From Bacteroidota bacterium (GTDB taxonomy: Bacteria > Bacteroidota > Bacteroidia > Bacteroidales > VadinHA17), in the NCBI GenBank assembly GCA_016868515.1, contig VGGM01000137.1:1-5282 (forward strand): a DNA stretch of 5,282 nt, given 5' to 3'. The notes beneath the pieces were generated by a model. That model was not told the DNA's origin, searched no databases, and saw only the letters and a list, made by a program, of their open reading frames with translations. Made by a program: the position numbers and the translations under genes. Of the stretch, positions 1-5,282 are shown one piece after another. Every line of letters starts with the position of its first letter. The first letter of the stretch is position 1.

Positions 1-750
1 GGAACGATGTCGGTATTCGGCTCCGACACTGTGCGCGATTATAAAAAGCTCAGAACAATAACCGGTTACATGCCCGGAAGATTCAGCCTGTACCACGACC
101 TCACCGTTGAAGAGAACCTGAACTTCTACGCAACAGTATTCGGTACAACGGTTAAAAAGAACTACCACCTTATTAAGGAAATATATATTCATATCGAACC
201 ATTCGCAAACAGACCGGCCGGAAAACTCTCGGGCGGCATGAAGCAAAAGCTGGCTCTTTCATGTGCTTTAATCCATAAACCATCTCTGCTGATTCTTGAT
301 GAACCAACTACCGGGGTCGATGCGGTTTCAAGAAAAGAATTCTGGGATATGCTGCAAAATCTCAGGGAAAAAGAGATTACGATCCTGGTCTCCACTCCAT
401 ACATGGATGAGGCTATGAAGTGCGATTCGGTGTCGCTGGTGCAGTCAGGCAGAATTCTTGCCACCGGAACCCCCGAAGCAGTCAGAAGAGGTTTCGCCGG
501 AAAGGTGTGGCACGCTAGTGCCGGTGGCAAATACAATCTGCTGCTGGCTCTGAGGAAGTACCCCGAAACTCTCACTGCCGAGCCTTTCGGAGGGTCGGTA
601 CATGTAACCTTCCGGAATGACATGCCCGGAACTGATATTGACCGGTTCATGGAGGCAGAGGGGTTAAGCGGATTTTCAGTGTCAGAGGCTGAACCTGCAA
701 TTGAGGACCGGTTCCTGCAGTTAATGCGTAAAAGGAGTGCCAGTGACTGA
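1..750 (+). CDS. ABC exporter ATP-binding protein 1 (NBD1), 5' end outside the window
   Basis: This is the nucleotide-binding subunit of an ABC-2 type exporter, resembling the N-terminal half of E. coli YbhF. It should act at the cytoplasmic face of the inner membrane. The frame is open from base 1, and the first in-frame ATG (base 7) lies inside the fold, after the Walker A region, so it is not the true start. Counting from that ATG, I see a Q-loop region GYMPGRFSLY with Gly24 in the Gln position, signature LSGGMKQ (74-80), Walker B LLILDEP (94-100), D-loop GVDAVSR, and STPYMDEA with Pro131 where the H-loop His is expected. Residues from about 155 form the usual C-terminal extension ending in an AIEDRFLQLM motif. 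The partly degenerate core is typical of first-half NBDs in this family as I know it. The gene overlaps the next ATPase gene by 8 bases. The substrate is unknown; relatives export drugs or other amphipathic compounds. Confidence 0.93.
   Translation, partial: GTMSVFGSDTVRDYKKLRTITGYMPGRFSLYHDLTVEENLNFYATVFGTTVKKNYHLIKEIYIHIEPFANRPAGKLSGGMKQKLALSCALIHKPSLLILDEPTTGVDAVSRKEFWDMLQNLREKEITILVSTPYMDEAMKCDSVSLVQSGRILATGTPEAVRRGFAGKVWHASAGGKYNLLLALRKYPETLTAEPFGGSVHVTFRNDMPGTDIDRFMEAEGLSGFSVSEAEPAIEDRFLQLMRKRSASD
733..737 (+). promoter_or_regulatory. Shine-Dalgarno sequence deciding the start of ATPase 2
   Basis: AGGAG lies inside the end of the first ATPase gene. Two in-frame GTG codons follow, at 737 and 743. 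The motif overlaps the first and sits 5 bases ahead of the second, which is a normal ribosome spacing. That favours GTG 743. Bacteroidota often ignore Shine-Dalgarno motifs, so GTG 737 remains possible. Confidence 0.5.
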
Positions 751-1486
751 CAGTATAATACAGGTACGCGATCTGGTGAAGAAATTCGGTTCCTTCACTG
801 CCAACGACCACCTCACATTCGATGTCGGCCAGGGTGAAATATTCGGTTTCCTGGGCGCAAACGGAGCCGGGAAAACAACCACGATCAGAATACTTTGCGG
901 CCTTTCCGTACCAACGTCGGGTGAGGCCTCCGTTGCAGGATTCAGTGTCTACAGACAGAGCGAACAGATTAAGAGGAACATTGGCTACATGTGCCAGAAG
1001 TTTTCTCTCTACGACGACCTTACCGTGCGAGAGAATATCCTCCTGTACGGCGGAATATACGGCATCAGGAGGCCGGAAATAAGGCTGCGCACCGAGGCTC
1101 TCCTTGAGCGACTCAGCTTCAGGGGAAGCGCTGATATACTCATAGACCGGCTGCCCCTGGGGCTTAAACAGAAACTGGCCTTCCTTGTGGCTGTATTCCA
1201 TAACCCGAAAATCGTCTTTCTCGATGAACCTACAGGAGGCGTTGACCCGGTAACCAGAAGAAGCTTCTGGGAACTGATTTACGAGGCGGCCGCAAAGGGT
1301 ATAACAGTATTCGTTACCACCCACTATATGGATGAGGCCGAGTACTGCGACCGTGTTTCGATTATGAGTAATGGCCGGATTGTTGCGCTCGATTCTCCGG
1401 CCGGTTTACGCACCACATGGAAAGCATCATCGGTAGATGAGGTTTTTGTCAGAATCGCCCGGCCAGGCATAAACTTCTCATTATGA
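743..1486 (+). CDS. ABC exporter ATP-binding protein 2 (NBD2), YbhF C-half-like
   Basis: This is the second nucleotide-binding subunit of the exporter, about 247 residues and complete. Counted from GTG 743, it has Walker A GANGAGKTT (38-46, Lys44), Q-loop YMCQKFSLY (Gln85), a degenerate signature LPLGLKQ (137-143) in place of LSGGxxQ, Walker B VFLDEPT (Asp161, Glu162), D-loop GVDPVTR, and TTHYMDEA with the H-loop His194. The C-terminus ends with the family-typical SSVDEVFVRIAR stretch. The LPLG signature is what I expect of the C-terminal half of fused YbhF-type ATPases, so the two genes here look like a split YbhF. No ATG lies near the start. GTG 743 is preferred because of AGGAG at 733-737; GTG 737 would add two residues. 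The stop codon overlaps the permease start as ATGA. It should form a heterodimer with the upstream ATPase and drive the two downstream permeases. Confidence 0.95.
   Translation: MTDSIIQVRDLVKKFGSFTANDHLTFDVGQGEIFGFLGANGAGKTTTIRILCGLSVPTSGEASVAGFSVYRQSEQIKRNIGYMCQKFSLYDDLTVRENILLYGGIYGIRRPEIRLRTEALLERLSFRGSADILIDRLPLGLKQKLAFLVAVFHNPKIVFLDEPTGGVDPVTRRSFWELIYEAAAKGITVFVTTHYMDEAEYCDRVSIMSNGRIVALDSPAGLRTTWKASSVDEVFVRIARPGINFSL
1483..1486 (+). other. ATGA stop/start overlap coupling ATPase 2 to permease 1
   Basis: The ATG of the permease (1483-1485) and the TGA of the ATPase (1484-1486) share bases. No Shine-Dalgarno motif is seen in the 20 bases before the ATG, so translation of the permease probably depends on ribosomes finishing the ATPase. 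This would help keep subunit ratios fixed. Confidence 0.75.
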
Positions 1487-2592
1487 AAAGGTTTCTGGGA
1501 TTCGTCAGAAAAGAGTTTATCCATATCTTCAGGGATTACCGAACCCTGGTAATACTCTTTGGTATTCCGGCTACCCAGATAATCATTTTCGGTTATGTGG
1601 TGTCGAATGACCTGAAAAGTGCAGGAATAGCGATACTCGACCAGTCGCGCGATGAAATTACAGTTGCTGTTTCGTCGGCAATCACCGCGTCGGGCTTCTT
1701 CCACATTGCCGCTGAGCCACGGTCGGAAGCGGAAATAGATGCAGTATTTCGTAAAGGCGATATCAAGGCGGTAATAATCTTTGGAAATGGCTTCGGAAAG
1801 AGACTCCTTACTGAGGGAGTCGCCGATGTGGCAATTATTGCCGACGGGTCGGAACCCAACGTGGCAAATCTGGTGAACGGCTATACAACCGCAATAATTA
1901 ACGGCTATCTGACAGGACTGATGCAAAACGGGCCGGAAGTGAAAATGCCCGTAGTTCCGGAAGTAAAAATGCTCTACAATCCTGAACTCAGGAGCCACTT
2001 TATGTTCGTTCCCGGAGTAATAACTCTCATTCTGATACTTGTTTGTGCCCTGATGACCTCGGTCACTATTACACGTGAGAAGGAATCGGGAACAATGGAG
2101 GTGCTGCTTGTATCACCACTCAGGCCGGTGCAGATAATACTCGGAAAAGTGGCACCCTATTTCATTCTCTCCTTCGTTAATGTGATAGTAATACTGCTTC
2201 TTTCATACTTCGTTTTCAGATTGCCGGTAAAAGGAAGCATGGTCTTGCTGCTTGCCGAATGCATGCTCTATATCCTTATGGGATTGTCACTCGGAATATT
2301 CATTTCGACAACTGTGGCTACTATGCAGCAGGCCATTTTTATTTCGTTCCTGGGACTCCTGCTGCCCTCCTTGCTGCTGTCGGGCTTTATCTTTCCCATT
2401 GAGTATATGCCGGGTATTTATGATTATATAAGCTTCATCCTGCCTCCCCGATGGTTTGTGGTTATTATTAAAAGCATCATGATCAAAGGGAGCGGTCTGG
2501 GCGATATCTGGAGAGAGACACTGTTTATACTGGCAGCAACAATCCTGTTTATTGGCCTCAGTATCAGAAAGTTCAAAAACCGTCTCGAATAA
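1483..2592 (+). CDS. ABC-2 type permease 1 (YbhS-like)
   Basis: This is an inner-membrane subunit of the exporter, 369 residues, a normal length for the ABC2_membrane_3 type. It starts with a cytoplasmic RKEF-type amphipathic segment (9-20), then membrane segment 1 (about 21-40). A large extracytoplasmic domain follows (about 41-170), ending in YNPELRSHFMFVPG, a phrase typical of this family. Five more hydrophobic segments lie at about 175-195, 224-245, 252-276, 284-306 and 344-361. The cytoplasmic loop after segment 2 carries REKESGTME (198-206) and SPLRPVQ, the usual ABC-2 permease coupling region. The ATG overlaps the ATPase 2 stop codon. A second permease gene begins 14 bases downstream, so the pore is most likely a heterodimer. 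Just before the NPELRS motif, a five-residue PEVKM string occurs twice. The substrate cannot be read from the sequence. Confidence 0.94.
   Translation: MKRFLGFVRKEFIHIFRDYRTLVILFGIPATQIIIFGYVVSNDLKSAGIAILDQSRDEITVAVSSAITASGFFHIAAEPRSEAEIDAVFRKGDIKAVIIFGNGFGKRLLTEGVADVAIIADGSEPNVANLVNGYTTAIINGYLTGLMQNGPEVKMPVVPEVKMLYNPELRSHFMFVPGVITLILILVCALMTSVTITREKESGTMEVLLVSPLRPVQIILGKVAPYFILSFVNVIVILLLSYFVFRLPVKGSMVLLLAECMLYILMGLSLGIFISTTVATMQQAIFISFLGLLLPSLLLSGFIFPIEYMPGIYDYISFILPPRWFVVIIKSIMIKGSGLGDIWRETLFILAATILFIGLSIRKFKNRLE
1933..1971 (+). repeat. short imperfect direct repeat inside permease 1
   Basis: CCGGAAGTGAAAATG (1933-1947) recurs as CCGGAAGTAAAAATG (1957-1971), 14 of 15 bases identical and exactly 24 bases apart. 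It encodes PEVKM, PVV, PEVKM at residues 151-163, in the periplasmic domain just before the conserved YNPELRS motif. The in-frame spacing and near-identity suggest a local duplication of eight codons, though chance is possible at this size. Confidence 0.55.
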
Positions 2593-2606
2593 ATAACCGG
2601 GCTGTA

Positions 2607-3725
2607 ATGAGAACATTATTATATCTGCTAAGAAAGGAGTTCAGCCAGATTGTCCGCAACAGGCTGATTGTAAGGGCTATTTTCATTTTACCTCTTCTTC
2701 AGATGCTTGTCCTGGTGCCGGCAGTGACATTTGAAATAAAGGATGTCAGAATAACCATTAGCGACGGCGACCTGTCGCAGTCATCACGTCAGATTGCCTC
2801 GATGCTCGACGGGTCGGAATTCTTCACGGTAACGGGGTATGCCGCTTCAGCCAATGAGGCAGCTGCTTCAATGAGTAAAGGTGAATGTGATGTGATAGTT
2901 TCGTTCCTTCCGGGATTTGAGAAAAACATTATCACGGGCACCGGTTCTGTCATGCAGGTAACCGTCAATGCCATCAACGCCGTTTCGGCCCAGCTTACAT
3001 GGGCTTACATTAATGCCATTATTCGCGATTACAGCATGGCCATGGCTGACGAAGCGCAGGTTGTGGCAGGGCAAACGTTTTCACCCCCCGTTAAAATATC
3101 AACCCGGTACTGGTACAACAGTTCGCTTGATTACAAGTACTACATGCTTCCGGGAGTGCTGGTTATTCTGGTTACCGCAATTGGTTTCCTGTTGTCGGGG
3201 CTGAACATGGTAAGGGAGAAGGAGACAGGTACCATTGAACAGATGAATGTTACTCCTGTTAGAAAGTACCAGTTCATTATGTCGAAGATGATACCGTTTC
3301 TGATTATCGGATTGATAGAGCTTTCACTTGGACTGATCATAGGCCGGATAGCCTTCGGGATACCATTTGAGGGGAGTCTTTTTACGATGTTCCTGGGAGC
3401 AACCCTGTTCCTGGCCGGCCTCCTGGGTCTGGCACTGTTCATCTCTTCATTCTCCGACACACAGCAGCAGTACATGTTCATTGCATTCTTCTTCACCATG
3501 ATTTTCATTCTCATGAGCGGGATCTTCACTCCGGCCGAAAGCATGCCGGCATGGGCCCAGAATCTCAATATCGCAAATCCCGTGGCACACCTTATGAAGA
3601 TAAACCGCATGGTTATGCTCAAGGGATCGGACATCTCCGACATAACCCCGGAGTTGAAGGCGCTGACTGTTATCGCTCTTCTGTTTACACTTCTTGCCGT
3701 GCTTAGCTACCGGAAGAGAGCATAA
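2607..3725 (+). CDS. ABC-2 type permease 2 (YbhR-like)
   Basis: This is the second membrane subunit of the exporter, 372 residues. Its architecture matches permease 1: a cytoplasmic RKEFSQIVRN segment (9-18), membrane segment 1 (about 21-41), an extracytoplasmic domain (about 42-178) ending in WYNSSLDYKYYMLPG, then hydrophobic segments at about 180-200, 228-250, 259-281, 287-308 and 351-367. REKETGTIE (203-211) with VTPVRKYQ forms the coupling loop, parallel to REKESGTME in permease 1, so the two are diverged paralogues. The gene starts 14 bases after permease 1 with no visible Shine-Dalgarno motif, consistent with reinitiation in the same transcript. It is the last gene of the operon, since the next gene is convergent. 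YbhR-like is a family-level call from order and motifs. Confidence 0.94.
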   Translation: MRTLLYLLRKEFSQIVRNRLIVRAIFILPLLQMLVLVPAVTFEIKDVRITISDGDLSQSSRQIASMLDGSEFFTVTGYAASANEAAASMSKGECDVIVSFLPGFEKNIITGTGSVMQVTVNAINAVSAQLTWAYINAIIRDYSMAMADEAQVVAGQTFSPPVKISTRYWYNSSLDYKYYMLPGVLVILVTAIGFLLSGLNMVREKETGTIEQMNVTPVRKYQFIMSKMIPFLIIGLIELSLGLIIGRIAFGIPFEGSLFTMFLGATLFLAGLLGLALFISSFSDTQQQYMFIAFFFTMIFILMSGIFTPAESMPAWAQNLNIANPVAHLMKINRMVMLKGSDISDITPELKALTVIALLFTLLAVLSYRKRA

Positions 3726-3734
3726 TCCTCCTGT

Positions 3735-4592
3735 TTACCAGCTTATCAACACCTTTACTGGCCAGTGATCGGAGATATATATGCTGTCGCGCTTTACCTC
3801 CTCTGTTTCATACGACATAACCCTGGTTCCGGCCGGAACAAATATGTAATCAATCCTTCCGTCGCCCTGCCTGTCGGAGAAGCCGTTGAAGGTGTGTTCA
3901 GGGCCTGCCGGTGGCAATGACGACATAAGGTAGCTGTCGTACAAAACACGCCATGGGGCACCTTCTCCGGTAAGCACCCGGTATGCCCTGCTGGAAGGAC
4001 TGAGGTTGAAATCGCCGGTAAGCACGAAAAAGCCGTCTCCGGAAATCCTTTTGACGGCTCCCGACAGGATTATTGAGCTCATTATCCTGGCCGAGTCGGA
4101 AACGTGGCTGAAGTGAGTGTTGAATACATGAAGCCTCCTTCCGGTAGAGGTCTCTTTCAAATGTACCCAGGTCACAATCCTGGGCAGTACCGCACCCGGC
4201 CCCAGACTGCCGGGAACATCGGGCGTTTCGGAAAGCCAGAATGTTCCGTGACCGAGGGGCTCAAACCTGTCTCTTCTGTAGAATACGGGACAGGCTTCAC
4301 CACTGCTGATGCCGTCATCACGCCCGGCAGCAACCGATGAATATCCCTGCAAAGCCTGTTGCAGATACTCGTACTGGTGCCACAGCACCTCCTGCATACC
4401 AATCAGATCGGGATTCCGGTTGTTCAGATAACTGCTAACCAGTTCAGCCCTGGCTGGCCATGCATTGACACCGTCGCGGGGATTGTCAAACCTTATGTTA
4501 AAGCTTATGACCTTTAGTTCGCCTCCTCCCGAGCACCCCGTAACAGTAAATACCACCAACGCAAACAGAACCCATAACAGCCTCTTTTTCAT
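3735..4592 (-). CDS. secreted lipoprotein of the endonuclease/exonuclease/phosphatase family
   Basis: A 285-residue, Mg-dependent phosphoesterase-type protein with a lipoprotein signal. Lys/Arg at 2-4, a hydrophobic core (5-17) and lipobox VTGC place the lipidated Cys at residue 20, so it should be anchored facing the periplasm or cell surface. EEP motifs follow in order: FNIR with Asn32, MQEV with metal-ligand Glu68, GRDDG (90-94), FNTHFSH with His160, LTGDFN with Asp194 and Asn196, GRIDYIF with Asp248, and SDHWP with Asp275 and catalytic His276. All expected catalytic positions are present. In relatives I know, the His motif often reads NTHFDH; here that Asp is Ser. The residues after Cys20 (SGGGE) do not form a clear Bacteroidota surface-export signal. 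The substrate is unknown: the superfamily covers DNA, phosphoinositides, sphingomyelin and other phosphoesters. It converges on permease 2, is probably monocistronic, and is not evidently linked to transport. Confidence 0.93.
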   Translation of the reverse strand: MKKRLLWVLFALVVFTVTGCSGGGELKVISFNIRFDNPRDGVNAWPARAELVSSYLNNRNPDLIGMQEVLWHQYEYLQQALQGYSSVAAGRDDGISSGEACPVFYRRDRFEPLGHGTFWLSETPDVPGSLGPGAVLPRIVTWVHLKETSTGRRLHVFNTHFSHVSDSARIMSSIILSGAVKRISGDGFFVLTGDFNLSPSSRAYRVLTGEGAPWRVLYDSYLMSSLPPAGPEHTFNGFSDRQGDGRIDYIFVPAGTRVMSYETEEVKRDSIYISDHWPVKVLISW

Positions 4593-4608
4593 GGCATTGT
4601 TATTTTAT

Positions 4609-4638
4609 TAACACTATCGCCGGCCATTCCGGCATCAA
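4609..4638 (-). promoter_or_regulatory. weak candidate promoter for the EEP lipoprotein
   Basis: On the - strand, TTG (4636-4638) is followed after 19 bases by TAGTGTTA (4609-4616). This resembles the Bacteroidota pattern of TTTG near -33 and TAnnTTTG near -7, but with two mismatches in the -7 box. Transcription would begin just ahead of the ATG, giving a very short leader. It is the best match I can find on this strand, but it is weak. Confidence 0.25.
4619..4633. repeat. small GC-rich inverted repeat, possible operator
   Basis: GCCGG (4619-4623) and CCGGC (4629-4633) are inverted around a 5-base spacer. The stem does not extend further. It falls between the elements of the candidate - strand promoter. 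No T-run follows, so it is not a terminator. A regulator site is conceivable but unsupported, and five-base arms can arise by chance. Confidence 0.25.
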
Positions 4639-4681
4639 TTGGTAAGTTACGCCATTTATCGGGTAAATGCCAAAAAAATCG

Positions 4682-4689
4682 TACTTTTG
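4682..4689 (+). promoter_or_regulatory. Bacteroidota -7 promoter element (TAnnTTTG) for the small gene and mutL
   Basis: TACTTTTG matches the TAnnTTTG consensus of the primary sigma factor of Bacteroidota exactly. It lies 26 bases before the ATG at 4716, leaving a leader of roughly 20 bases. An A-tract (4672-4678) lies just upstream. No clean TTTG -33 box is present at the expected distance; TTTA at 4655-4658 is the nearest. It probably drives the small membrane protein gene and mutL together. Confidence 0.55.
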
Positions 4690-4698
4690 CTTGAAATC

Positions 4699-4703
4699 AG
4701 GAG
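4699..4703 (+). promoter_or_regulatory. possible Shine-Dalgarno sequence of the small membrane protein gene
   Basis: AGGAG lies 12 bases before the ATG at 4716, somewhat farther than ideal. It supports translation from this ATG rather than from a later codon. Confidence 0.35.
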
Positions 4704-4715
4704 AGAAACACAGAG

Positions 4716-5000
4716 ATGGGAGTCCCGAGTTTTTTCAGACAAAACAAGCCTAAGGAGTTCAAATATGTTCCGAGGTATTACGACGCCGAGAAAGAGGAAC
4801 GCGAGGAACGGAACCGCAGGATCAGGGAAGAGCTTGGCATGCCTGAAGAGGGCGGCGGTAAATCGTCAGGGATAAAAAAAGGCTCATTTGGCCCGAAGTT
4901 CCGGACAAAGGATGAGAAGATGCAGCAGTACACATCGGTAAGGTTGATTATCATCGTTCTCGTTCTGTTCCTCATCACCTACGTATTCTGGAAGTTGTAA
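4716..5000 (+). CDS. small charged protein with C-terminal membrane anchor, function unknown
   Basis: A 94-residue protein with no enzymatic motif that I recognise. The N-terminus carries an aromatic, basic FKYVPRYYD stretch (15-23). A very charged, probably helical segment rich in Glu and Arg (24-40) follows, then a Gly/Ser/Lys linker (46-60) and a short KFRTKDEK stretch. One hydrophobic segment at about 76-92 ends almost at the C-terminus (FWKL). There is no signal peptide, so it should be tail-anchored with the charged part in the cytoplasm. The YxPRYYD followed by a Glu/Arg run resembles small hypothetical proteins I associate with Bacteroidota genomes; that is recall, not a search. It has a consensus -7 box upstream and lies 15 bases before mutL on the same strand, so the two are probably co-transcribed. 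Whether it has any role in mismatch repair is unknown. Confidence 0.85.
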   Translation: MGVPSFFRQNKPKEFKYVPRYYDAEKEEREERNRRIREELGMPEEGGGKSSGIKKGSFGPKFRTKDEKMQQYTSVRLIIIVLVLFLITYVFWKL

Positions 5001-5015
5001 CCCACCCTCTGCAGG

Positions 5016-5282
5016 ATGCCCGATATCATCAAACTACTTCCCGATTCGGTTGCGAATCAGATCGCAGCCGGCGAGGTAATACAGAGGCCCGCCTCGGTAG
5101 TGAAGGAACTCGTTGAAAACTCGGTCGATTCAGGGGCAAGTGAAATCAGGGTGGTAATACGTGATGCAGGCAAAACCCTTATACAGGTAATCGACAATGG
5201 TTCGGGCATGTCTGAAACTGACGCCCGCCTCGCCTTCGAAAGGCATGCAACATCGAAGATAACCAGCGCCGACGACCTGTTT
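5016..5282 (+). CDS. mutL: DNA mismatch repair protein MutL, N-terminal part (cut by window end)
   Basis: The first 89 codons of MutL, open to the window edge. MutL is an ATP-driven mediator that links MutS bound at a mismatch to downstream repair steps. The start of the GHKL ATPase domain is clear: ANQIAAGEV (13-21), [18 protein letters not shown] (24-41) with catalytic Glu31 and Mg-binding Asn35, IDNGSGM (59-65) with adenine-contacting Asp60, and FERHATSKI (74-82). All motif I and II residues are intact, so the visible part looks functional. The ATG at 5016 is chosen because the family begins only a few residues before the [12 protein letters not shown] motif. The gene follows the small membrane protein gene by 15 bases, with only a weak AGG directly before the ATG. 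Whether the C-terminal endonuclease motif is present cannot be seen here. Confidence 0.97.
   Translation, partial: MPDIIKLLPDSVANQIAAGEVIQRPASVVKELVENSVDSGASEIRVVIRDAGKTLIQVIDNGSGMSETDARLAFERHATSKITSADDLF

Larger units (their letters stand above)
4593..4715. other. divergent intergenic region between the EEP lipoprotein and the small membrane protein
   Basis: This 123-base spacer separates two divergent genes and must hold both promoters. It contains an AT-rich stretch (about 4599-4612) next to the lipoprotein start, a small GC-rich inverted repeat (4619-4633), an A-tract (4672-4678) and the promoter candidates listed separately. I see no transcription terminator and no RNA gene in it. Confidence 0.6.

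Noticed and set aside
7..9. ATG at base 7 as the true start of ATPase 1
   Set aside because: It would leave an ATPase without a Walker A or first beta strands. The frame is open to base 1 and the sequence from there (GTMSVFG) fits the interior of the fold, so the gene continues outside the window.
397..399. Pro in place of the H-loop His read as a sign that ATPase 1 is a pseudogene
   Set aside because: The frame is intact, Walker B and the signature are perfect, and the paired ATPase retains the complementary motifs. The substitution looks like family-typical asymmetry rather than decay.
647..1998. Two long antisense open frames (647-1324 and 1324-1998, - strand) lying end to end opposite ATPase 2 and permease 1
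   Set aside because: The translations show no recognisable domain and are rich in Cys, His, Tyr and Arg in the way antisense frames usually are. The + strand genes have clear family motifs throughout. The frames are open because of codon use in the real genes.
3140..3643. Open frame of 167 codons on the - strand inside permease 2
   Set aside because: It mirrors hydrophobic codons of the permease and has no motif, no ribosome site and no room for an independent promoter.
4619..4633. GCCGG/CCGGC inverted repeat as an intrinsic terminator
   Set aside because: The stem is only 5 base pairs with no T-run on either side, and it lies upstream of both divergent genes, where a terminator is not expected.
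4639..4875. Open frame of 78 codons on the + strand overlapping the small membrane protein gene
   Set aside because: It starts upstream of the likely promoter and reads a different frame from the 4716-5000 gene, which has the better start, a membrane segment and sensible composition.

Overview
The window looks like a chromosomal segment of a member of the Bacteroidota, probably Bacteroidales. The main support is the start of mutL at the right end, whose N-terminus ([20 protein letters not shown]) has the wording I know from that phylum. Other support is a TAnnTTTG-type promoter element, AT-rich leaders that mostly lack a Shine-Dalgarno sequence, and a split two-ATPase/two-permease exporter of the YbhF-YbhS-YbhR kind. 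Base composition is mixed, roughly half G+C by eye, with no abrupt change. Nothing suggests a phage, an insertion sequence, a CRISPR array or an RNA gene.

Left part (1-3725, + strand): four tightly packed genes of one ABC exporter. The first ATPase enters from outside the window, so its Walker A lies upstream. It is followed by a second, complete ATPase and two ABC-2 type permeases. Adjacent genes overlap by a few bases or are 14 bases apart, so this is one operon read from a promoter upstream of the window. In relatives the preceding genes usually encode a TolC-like outer membrane channel and an HlyD-type periplasmic adaptor, but neither is visible here. The two ATPases have complementary defects. 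ATPase 1 has a good LSGG signature but lost the Q-loop Gln and H-loop His. ATPase 2 has good Walker A, Walker B, Q-loop and H-loop but a degenerate LPLG signature. They should pair as a heterodimer with one competent and one degenerate ATP site.

Middle (3735-4592, - strand): a convergent gene for a secreted lipoprotein of the endonuclease/exonuclease/phosphatase (EEP) superfamily, with its metal-binding and catalytic motifs intact. Only 9 bases separate it from the last permease.

Right part (4593-5282): a 123-base divergent intergenic region with candidate promoters, then on the + strand a 94-codon gene for a highly charged protein with a C-terminal membrane anchor. Fifteen bases later comes mutL, cut by the window edge after 89 codons. 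The small gene and mutL are probably co-transcribed.

I see no clearly new system. The most useful observations are the split of ATPase motifs between the two NBDs and the uncharacterised tail-anchored protein in front of mutL.
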